From: a virus
DNA: 22,793 bases
Strand: one strand, 5' to 3'
IMG/VR virus record: IMGVR_UViG_3300044987_000088
Coordinates: 1-22,793 of that record
Shown here: positions 7,564 to 12,676 of the stretch, in pieces
Layout of the letters: the number at the start of each line of letters is the position of its first letter
Position numbering within the stretch: the stretch's first letter is position 1
Notes under the pieces: model-generated
Databases searched by the model: none
Seen by the model: only the letters and a program-made list of their open reading frames with translations
What the model was told of the DNA's origin: nothing
Translations under genes and position numbers: made by a program

Positions 7564-7584
7564 CAATTACACGGAGAGTTTGAA

Positions 7585-7737
7585 ATGGAAAAAATTGCTT
7601 TGTCAACGCAACTGGTGAACGCAATCCTGCAATATTTGGGCAACCAACCCTTTGTTCAGGTGCAGCAACTGATCAACGGCATCCAGACGGAAGCTCAGGC
7701 TCAAGTCGCTCCTGCCGACGTGACAGTCGTAGAGTAA
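7585..7737 (+). CDS. 50-residue conserved small phage protein
   Basis: Start at ATG 7585 is chosen because GGAGAG at 7573-7578 is ideally spaced. An in-frame ATG at 7531 has no ribosome site and would add residues read from the hairpin region. The protein begins MEKIALSTQLVNAILQYLGN and continues with PFVQVQQLINGIQTEAQ, two amphipathic helices. Similar short proteins starting with the LSTQLVNAIL motif occur in other phages near lysis and tail genes. It is soluble and mildly acidic, with no cysteines. The function is unknown. Position between the HExxH gene and the first membrane protein suggests a lysis-region accessory. Confidence 0.65.
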   Translation: MEKIALSTQLVNAILQYLGNQPFVQVQQLINGIQTEAQAQVAPADVTVVE

Positions 7738-7752
7738 AACGGAAATTTCCTC

Positions 7753-7968
7753 ATGGAACAAATTCAAGGACTTGCTACGGAAACGGACAAGCGGTTGAGT
7801 GTCCATGAGGCGATTTGTGCGAGCAGATATGAAAATATCCAAGCTCGATTTGATGACGGCTCCAAGCGCATGACCAAGATTGAGTACCTGCTTTACGCAC
7901 TCATTGCGGCTGTGCTGCTTGGCCCCGGCGTAGCAGCCGAGTTTGTCAAGAAGCTGATTGGTTTGTAA
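7753..7968 (+). CDS. Single-span XhlA/holin-like membrane protein
   Basis: 71 residues, ATG 7753 with ACGGAAA upstream. Residues 1-42 are polar and helical, containing KRLSVHEAICASRYENIQAR. Residues 44-64 (IEYLLYALIAAVLLGPGVAAE) form one hydrophobic span, followed by the basic end VKKLIGL. A short N-terminal coil plus one C-terminal membrane helix is the layout of XhlA-type haemolysin/holin accessory proteins. It therefore probably acts in the inner membrane at lysis. The stop TAA shares its last A with the ATG of the next gene (TAATG). It could instead be a small membrane anchor for another lysis protein. Confidence 0.6.
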   Translation: MEQIQGLATETDKRLSVHEAICASRYENIQARFDDGSKRMTKIEYLLYALIAAVLLGPGVAAEFVKKLIGL

Positions 7969-8429
7969 TGATTGACCTCACCAAGGCCATTGGAGCGGTT
8001 GCAGCAAGCATTGCAGCGATTGGGGGTGGCTACACCCTTGCCGACAAGTTTGGCTGGTTTGACAGGGCCATTCTGGAGTGGAGGCCAGAGCACTTCAAAA
8101 TTGTTGCTCAAGAGGGGCAGCCCATCAATGTGACGGTTGCCAGAGTTAAAAAGCGGGACGACTGCTCGGTTGAGAACTTTACTCCCAGCATCCGTGACGC
8201 GGCAGGCGTGGTCCACGAAGCAACCACTACGGCCAGCAAGTTTAGCGGCCCGGCAGGACCAGAGATTGATACCTTTACCTACCAACTCACCATGGTAAAG
8301 AAAGAAAAAATTGCCGATGGCAAAGCAACTTTGTTGGCAACCATCAAGTACAAATGCCCCGAGGGTGAGCGTAATGTTCAATATCCCCGGCATGCCAACC
8401 TTAGTTTTGATTTGAAAGGGCGACCATGA
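7968..8429 (+). CDS. Membrane-anchored lysis-region protein with two cysteines
   Basis: 153 residues. The start overlaps the previous stop (TAATG). Residues 7-25 (AIGAVAASIAAIGGGYTLA) are a Gly/Ala-rich span, best read as an N-terminal membrane anchor. The remainder is a polar, beta-rich domain with FKIVAQEGQPINVTVARVKK and a lone cysteine pair, Cys66 and Cys130. If the domain is periplasmic, as the anchor suggests, the cysteines could form a disulfide. I do not recognise the family. It lies between two holin-like genes, where spanin or holin-regulator genes are often found. It lacks the lipobox and long coiled coil of ordinary spanins, so that role is speculation. Confidence 0.65.
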   Translation: MIDLTKAIGAVAASIAAIGGGYTLADKFGWFDRAILEWRPEHFKIVAQEGQPINVTVARVKKRDDCSVENFTPSIRDAAGVVHEATTTASKFSGPAGPEIDTFTYQLTMVKKEKIADGKATLLATIKYKCPEGERNVQYPRHANLSFDLKGRP

Positions 8430-8938
8430 TTCCAATTGTTGCCTCGTTACTCGGGACCCTAGCCTCCAGCGGCTTGGGTCTTTTGTCTTCTGCAATCCAA
8501 GCAAAAGGCAAGGAGGTTGTTGAAAACGCTCTTGGCGTCAAGATTTCCGACAACCCAAGCCCTGAAGAGGTCAGCAAGCTGCGCCAGCTTCAGTACGACC
8601 ATGAGGAGCGCCTGCTTGAGCTTGGAATTATGAAAGTGCAAGCCGAGTTGGAGGAGCTGAAGGTATTTGCCCTAGCCTCCCAGAACGAGGATAACAACGT
8701 CACAGACCGCTGGAAGGCGGATATGGGCAGTGACTCTTGGTTGTCCAAAAATATTCGCCCTATGAGCCTTGTAGCCATCTTCGTGGGGTACTTCATCTTT
8801 GCCATGATGTCTGCATTCGGACTGGACGCCAACGAGTCCTATGTCCAACTGCTTGGTCAGTGGGGAATGCTGATCATGGGTGCTTACTTTGGCGGACGGA
8901 CAATTGAAAAGTTGGCTGACATGAGGAGCCGTAAATGA
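8426..8938 (+). CDS. Three-span holin-like protein (gene-transfer-agent type)
   Basis: 170 residues, overlapping the previous gene by four bases (ATGA at 8426-8429). An N-terminal hydrophobic segment covers residues 3-23. A charged helix follows (about 48-85, rich in Glu, Leu and Lys). Two more hydrophobic segments lie at about 111-131 (SLVAIFVGYFIFAMMSAFGL) and 140-157. The signature WLSKNIRPMSL before the second span and GAYFGGRTIEKLA at the end match the family described as holin of 3 TMs found in gene transfer agents and phages. It would form inner-membrane lesions that release the endolysin encoded immediately downstream (ATGA overlap at 8935-8938). Confidence 0.75.
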   Translation: MIPIVASLLGTLASSGLGLLSSAIQAKGKEVVENALGVKISDNPSPEEVSKLRQLQYDHEERLLELGIMKVQAELEELKVFALASQNEDNNVTDRWKADMGSDSWLSKNIRPMSLVAIFVGYFIFAMMSAFGLDANESYVQLLGQWGMLIMGAYFGGRTIEKLADMRSRK

Positions 8939-9306
8939 GCCTCAGCGACGATCAGGCCGCTTTCCTACTGGATGCCTGCAAACTGATCCAGCACGCCACA
9001 GAGGCCGGTTTTAAGGTCACTGGGGGCGAACTAGCCCGCACCCCCGAGCAGCAGGCCATCTACGTCAAGACGGGCCGTTCCAAGACGCTGAACTCAATTC
9101 ACCTTAAGCGCTGCGCAATCGACCTAAATTTCTTCAAAGACGGTAAAATCATCTGGGACAAGGGGCAGCTCGCCCCGCTCGGCGCGTTTTGGGAGTCTTT
9201 GAATAAAGCTAACTCATGGGGTGGCAATGGAGTAACATTGGTGGACACACCACACTTCTCCAGAGGCCCAGATGGAAAACCAGAGTTCCGAAGAGTTGGA
9301 TCTTGA
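8935..9306 (+). CDS. Endolysin, M15-type peptidoglycan peptidase
   Basis: 123 residues, starting in an ATGA overlap with the holin-like gene. The zinc ligands of the M15 (VanY/Ala-Glu endopeptidase) family are visible: His56 and Asp63 in SIHLKRCAIDLNFF, and His107 in VDTPHF. GGELARTPEQQAIY near residue 30 is also characteristic. It would cleave the peptide stems of peptidoglycan. Length is at the short end for phage M15 endolysins. There is no signal peptide, so it depends on the upstream holin. The last 25-30 residues (GVTLVDTPHFSRGPDGKPEF and on) use more A/T-rich codons than the rest and overlap the start of an HNH gene by 35 bases. A second, differently coded VDCPHF end lies at 9779, so this end appears to have been replaced. 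Confidence 0.85.
   Translation: MSLSDDQAAFLLDACKLIQHATEAGFKVTGGELARTPEQQAIYVKTGRSKTLNSIHLKRCAIDLNFFKDGKIIWDKGQLAPLGAFWESLNKANSWGGNGVTLVDTPHFSRGPDGKPEFRRVGS
9262..9266 (+). promoter_or_regulatory. Ribosome site for the HNH gene inside the endolysin
   Basis: AGAGG lies five bases before ATG 9272, within the last codons of the endolysin. It supports the 9272 start over the in-frame ATG at 9320, which lies after the endolysin stop but has no visible ribosome site. Confidence 0.45.
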
Positions 9307-9814
9307 AAAATTTCAAACCATGTACGATCATCTTCTTGTCACGCGATGCGGTCGGGTTTTTACAAAAACTCGAATCAAGCATAGCTTCTCAAGGGGTCAA
9401 TCTCCATATTCATGCGAGGTCAAAGGCCGAGAGTTGAAGACTCGCAAAGACAAGGATGGGTACTTGAGATTCAACACAACGGTTGAAAACAAACACATCA
9501 CCCTGCTTGTCCATCGGCTGATGGCGTCTACTTTTTTGTCAAAGTGCCCAGACGGCCTTGTGGTTGATCACATTGACAGAAACAAGGTCAACAATCAAAT
9601 TGCAAACCTCCGATATGTCAGTCAGGCTGTAAATTGCAGAAATTCTGACCGCCACAAAATGACGGCAGAAAAAAAAGGAATGGCAGTTAAAATGAAAAAT
9701 ATCGGAGCATCAACGGCGGCCATTGCGCGGGCGCTAAACGTGGAATACGGCTCAGTAACGTATTATTTCAAGTCGCTGGTCGATTGCCCGCACTTTGAAC
9801 GCAACGTCGGCTAA
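9272..9814 (+). CDS. HNH homing endonuclease fused to endolysin remnant
   Basis: 180 residues. Residues 80-125 hold the HNH core: VHRLMA, then VVDHIDRNKVNNQIANLRYV with His100 and the paired Asn, then NCRNS. Residues 146-166 (ASTAAIARALNVEYGSVTYY) form a helix-turn-helix-like DNA-binding end, usual in phage HNH enzymes. The protein would nick or cut DNA at an intron-less or gene-less allele and spread its own gene. The final residues KSLVDCPHFERNVG do not belong to an HNH protein. They match an M15 endolysin end and switch to the G/C-rich codon style of the neighbouring phage genes. The gene is A/T-richer than its neighbours, as expected for a mobile endonuclease. Free-standing insertion is favoured over an intron because the coding region fills almost all the inserted DNA. 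Confidence 0.85.
   Translation: MENQSSEELDLEKFQTMYDHLLVTRCGRVFTKTRIKHSFSRGQSPYSCEVKGRELKTRKDKDGYLRFNTTVENKHITLLVHRLMASTFLSKCPDGLVVDHIDRNKVNNQIANLRYVSQAVNCRNSDRHKMTAEKKGMAVKMKNIGASTAAIARALNVEYGSVTYYFKSLVDCPHFERNVG
9767..9814 (+). pseudogene. Displaced original 3' end of the endolysin gene
   Basis: These bases encode FKSLVDCPHFERNVG and a stop, read in the HNH frame. The VDCPHF motif parallels the metal-binding VDTPHF of the endolysin at 9241-9258, 538 bases upstream and in another frame. I infer that this is the former endolysin terminus, separated from its gene when the endonuclease inserted. Confidence 0.6.
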
Positions 9815-9825
9815 CGGAGAAAAAC

Positions 9826-10461
9826 ATGACTGTCGCAGCCGTGATGACGTATTCCAGTTTGGTGAACGACATCCAGACCTATCTGGAGCGTACCGACCAG
9901 CAGACATTGGACAAGATTCCGCAGTTCATTATGCTGGCGGAGCAAGTCATTGCGGCCGAGATCAAGTTCCTTGGCAACCTGACCGTGGCCACGAGCACCA
10001 TGGTCCTCGGTGAAAACATCATTCCCAAGCCTGCCCGGTGGCGCAAGACGGTGTCAATGAACGTGACAGTGGCAGGCAAGCGCCAACCCTTGCTGTTACG
10101 CACCTACGAGTACATCCGAGAGTATTGGCCAAATCCAACCTCAACGGACGTCCCGCTGTACTTTTGCGACTACGACTACGAGCACTGGCTGGTAGGCCCA
10201 ACGCCTGCCTTGGCCTACTCCTACGAGGTGCTGTACTACCAGCGCGTACAGCCTTTGGACTCATCGAACCAATCCAGTTGGTTCACCCAGTACGCCCCGC
10301 AGGCGCTGCTGTACGGCACTTTGCTGCAGGCCATGCCGTTCCTCAAGAACGACGAGCGCATGCCTATGTGGCAGAGCAACTATGACCGAATTATTGAAGT
10401 CCTGAAGACGGAAAACGTCACCCGTGGCGCTGATCGTCAGGCGATTGCGAGGGATTCATGA
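9826..10461 (+). CDS. Phage adaptor protein (SU10/tail tubular A-like)
   Basis: 211 residues, ATG 9826 with ACGGAGAAA upstream. Residues 8-50 form the helical start (YSSLVNDIQTYLERTDQQTL, then IPQFIMLAEQVIAAEIKFLG) typical of podovirus adaptor proteins. Next come beta strands with LPxRTYEYIREYWPNP-like sequence and a DYEHWLVGPTPA strand. The C-terminal helices read YAPQALLYGTLLQAMPFLKN and end in a positively charged tail. It probably forms the ring under the portal to which the nozzle attaches. From memory this matches the adaptor family named after phage SU10. The gene is bracketed by two endonuclease genes: HNH upstream, and GIY-YIG starting in an ATGA overlap at 10458. Confidence 0.75.
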   Translation: MTVAAVMTYSSLVNDIQTYLERTDQQTLDKIPQFIMLAEQVIAAEIKFLGNLTVATSTMVLGENIIPKPARWRKTVSMNVTVAGKRQPLLLRTYEYIREYWPNPTSTDVPLYFCDYDYEHWLVGPTPALAYSYEVLYYQRVQPLDSSNQSSWFTQYAPQALLYGTLLQAMPFLKNDERMPMWQSNYDRIIEVLKTENVTRGADRQAIARDS

Positions 10462-11183
10462 CAACGTGGTCTCTCTACATTGTGACCAATGCTTGCAACG
10501 GTAAGCAGTACGTTGGCCTCACCAAAAATTTAGATCGCAGGCTCAAGCAACACATGTCTGCAAATGGAAGCGCCCCCGCGCTCCATGCGGCCATCAAAAA
10601 GCATGGGGCTGACAAGTTTGTTTTTTCTCACATCTGCGATGCGTTTGATTTTGAGGCTGCCTGCGACCTTGAGAGGATGCTCATTCAGCAGCACAATACC
10701 AAAGCGCCCAGCGGCTACAACCTAACAGACGGCGGCGAGGGTGTTGTTGGTTGGCCAATGACGGATCATGAAAAGAAAATCCGCAAGATTGCCTCTTCTG
10801 CTTATGTGGCCAGCTTGACGCAAGAGGAAAGATCAAAAAAATACGGAACCAAAGGTAAAAAACCAACTTTTGTCACGCTTGAAAAAAGAAGCATCAGCCT
10901 GAAGGGAAAGAATCTTGGCAAGACCGCTTCTGAAGAAGTTCGCGCCAAAATGTCGGCTGCCCATAAAGCCAGACCCAGAAACCCAATGAGCGAAGAAACT
11001 AAACAGAAAATTCGTCAATCGCTTCTTGGTCGCAAGATGCCAGAATCAGAAAAGTCTAAACATGCAAGTTTTTTGGGGCGCAAGCACTCCGAAGAAACTA
11101 AGGCAAAAATTAGGGCTTCCAACATAGCCACAAAAGCCATAAGCAAAGCGCAACGGCTTGCAGAAAACAAGGTGACCTTATGA
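10458..11183 (+). CDS. GIY-YIG homing endonuclease
   Basis: 241 residues. The N-terminal domain starts SLYIVTNACNGKQYVGLTKN followed by LDRRLKQH. LYI and YVG replace the family's GIY and YIG, with the downstream Arg of the active site in LDRRL. A conserved Glu in the ACDLERMLI helix completes the nuclease. From about residue 110 the protein is a chain of Lys-rich minor-groove-binding motifs of the NUMOD3 type: ASEEVRAKMSAAHKARP, then MSEETKQKIRQSLLGRK, then SFLGRKHSEETKAKIRASN. The start follows GAGGG at 10449-10453, in an ATGA shared with the adaptor stop. The stop forms another ATGA with the next gene. The A/T-rich composition sets it apart from both neighbours, which points to mobile origin. 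Confidence 0.9.
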   Translation: MTTWSLYIVTNACNGKQYVGLTKNLDRRLKQHMSANGSAPALHAAIKKHGADKFVFSHICDAFDFEAACDLERMLIQQHNTKAPSGYNLTDGGEGVVGWPMTDHEKKIRKIASSAYVASLTQEERSKKYGTKGKKPTFVTLEKRSISLKGKNLGKTASEEVRAKMSAAHKARPRNPMSEETKQKIRQSLLGRKMPESEKSKHASFLGRKHSEETKAKIRASNIATKAISKAQRLAENKVTL

Positions 11184-12676
11184 GCTTTAATAGTCCCTTC
11201 ACGGGAACCGTCATTCAGCCGACCGACGTTTCATACCGCTCAATCACGCTGTCCGAAGACGGCACGCTGTCGTGGCCAATCAACGGCAGCGACACAGACA
11301 ACGCAGCCGCCCGGGTCATGGACGTCACGTCGCTCTCAAGCGGATTGGTGCTTGCTGGCGTTACCGTCGCAGGCACAAACGGCCAGTGCTCTTGCACGGC
11401 CACCCCAAGCCTGTTTGTTGGCCAAGCCGTTGTTGTCACCGGGGTTTTGACTGGCACGTCAACAGGCATTGTCAGCGGCAACACCTACTACATCATTCTC
11501 ACCAATGGCACGACCACCTTCACGCTGTCGGCTACTTCGGGCGGCACGGCGGTGGCCACTACGGCTGGCACAACCACTGGTCTGACGTTCACGCTGGACT
11601 CGTTCACTTTGGACATGCCGCCTGCCAATCAGGCGTCTGTGGGTATTGACGCGCTGTTCCGCAACGTCGGGTCCTACACCTTCACCGTCAGGGACTACGC
11701 TGGTGGCACGATCGTCACGATCGCCCCCGGTGAGGCCAAGTACATTTACCTGACCAGCAACGCCACCACGGCGGGAACATGGGGCCTGATTGCCTTTGGC
11801 GTCGGCACCTCCAACGTCGACGCCGCAACTCTTGCAGGGTTTGGCCTCAAGGCTATTTCTAACACCCTGAACGCCGCCAATGAGGTCAACACCTTTGCGT
11901 CCAACTACACCGCGCTGACCACCGACCGCGCCTCAACTTACGTCTGGACTGGCGGCTCCGGCACCCTAGCGCTGACGTCAGCCGTCACACTGGGCAACGA
12001 CTGGTACATGATGGTCCGAAACGGTGGGTCTGGCACTTTGACCATTGCCCCTGCCGGTGGAATACAGATCAACGCAGCGTCAACGATTTCCCTGCAGCCT
12101 GCTGACTCCTGCGTGATCTGCTGCTCCGGATCTGCCTTTTTTACCGTCGGCTTGGGTCGAAGCACGCAGTTCAATTTCACCCAGCTCACCAAGGCCGTGG
12201 TGACCGGCAGCTACACCCTGAGCGCCTCAGAGGCGGCCAACACGATTCAGAAGTACACCGGAACCCTGACAGGCAACGTCACCGTCACATTGCCTCAGAC
12301 GGTGCAAATTTATTACATCACCAACCAGACAAACGGTGGCGGCCCCGGATACCAGATCACCTTCACCACAGGCGCGGGCGGTGCTACGGCGACCGTCCCC
12401 GCTGGCCAGCAGGTGATCTTGCTGTGCGACTCGGTCAACTTGCTGAACGCCTCAACGATTGCCGCCGGTGCGGTAAATGTTTCTCTGGTGGATGGAACTG
12501 TGGGCGCTCCATCTCTGAACTTTGCGACTGAGACGTCAACGGGTATTTACCGCCCCGGATCGGGTGAATTCGGTATTGCAATCTTGGGCGTCAAGCTGTT
12601 TGGTCTGACCGCTACAGGGCTAAACATACCGGGCACCGGCAACTTTACTGGGGGTGTTCAGGGCGGGACCTTCTGA
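11180..12676 (+). CDS. Modular virion/tail fibre-like protein
   Basis: 498 residues, in an ATGA overlap with the endonuclease gene; AAGG at 11169-11172 lies in the endonuclease's own end. The N-terminus MSFNSPFTGTVIQPTDVSYR is a conserved opening of podovirus virion proteins. Residues about 51-143 look like a separate beta domain (FVGQAVVVTGVLTGT, then GNTYYIILTNGTTTFTLSAT), a type found in many tail and fibre proteins. The rest is beta-rich. Near the C-terminus, GAPSLNFATETSTGIYRPGS is a motif usually found in fibre shafts, and the protein ends GGVQGGTF, like the fibre ending at 3743. It lies between adaptor and nozzle genes, so it may be a fibre attached to the tail tube. Confidence 0.7.
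   Translation: MSFNSPFTGTVIQPTDVSYRSITLSEDGTLSWPINGSDTDNAAARVMDVTSLSSGLVLAGVTVAGTNGQCSCTATPSLFVGQAVVVTGVLTGTSTGIVSGNTYYIILTNGTTTFTLSATSGGTAVATTAGTTTGLTFTLDSFTLDMPPANQASVGIDALFRNVGSYTFTVRDYAGGTIVTIAPGEAKYIYLTSNATTAGTWGLIAFGVGTSNVDAATLAGFGLKAISNTLNAANEVNTFASNYTALTTDRASTYVWTGGSGTLALTSAVTLGNDWYMMVRNGGSGTLTIAPAGGIQINAASTISLQPADSCVICCSGSAFFTVGLGRSTQFNFTQLTKAVVTGSYTLSASEAANTIQKYTGTLTGNVTVTLPQTVQIYYITNQTNGGGPGYQITFTTGAGGATATVPAGQQVILLCDSVNLLNASTIAAGAVNVSLVDGTVGAPSLNFATETSTGIYRPGSGEFGIAILGVKLFGLTATGLNIPGTGNFTGGVQGGTF

Noticed and set aside
7893-8504. 203-residue open frame on the - strand
   Set aside because: It lies entirely opposite well-supported lysis genes, has a shadow-like composition and no recognisable motif, and no other gene in the window is on the - strand.
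9199-9814. Group I intron interrupting the endolysin
   Set aside because: The HNH coding region fills almost the whole insert, leaving too little room for an intron core, and the upstream endolysin part already has its own complete VDTPHF end. RT-PCR would settle it.
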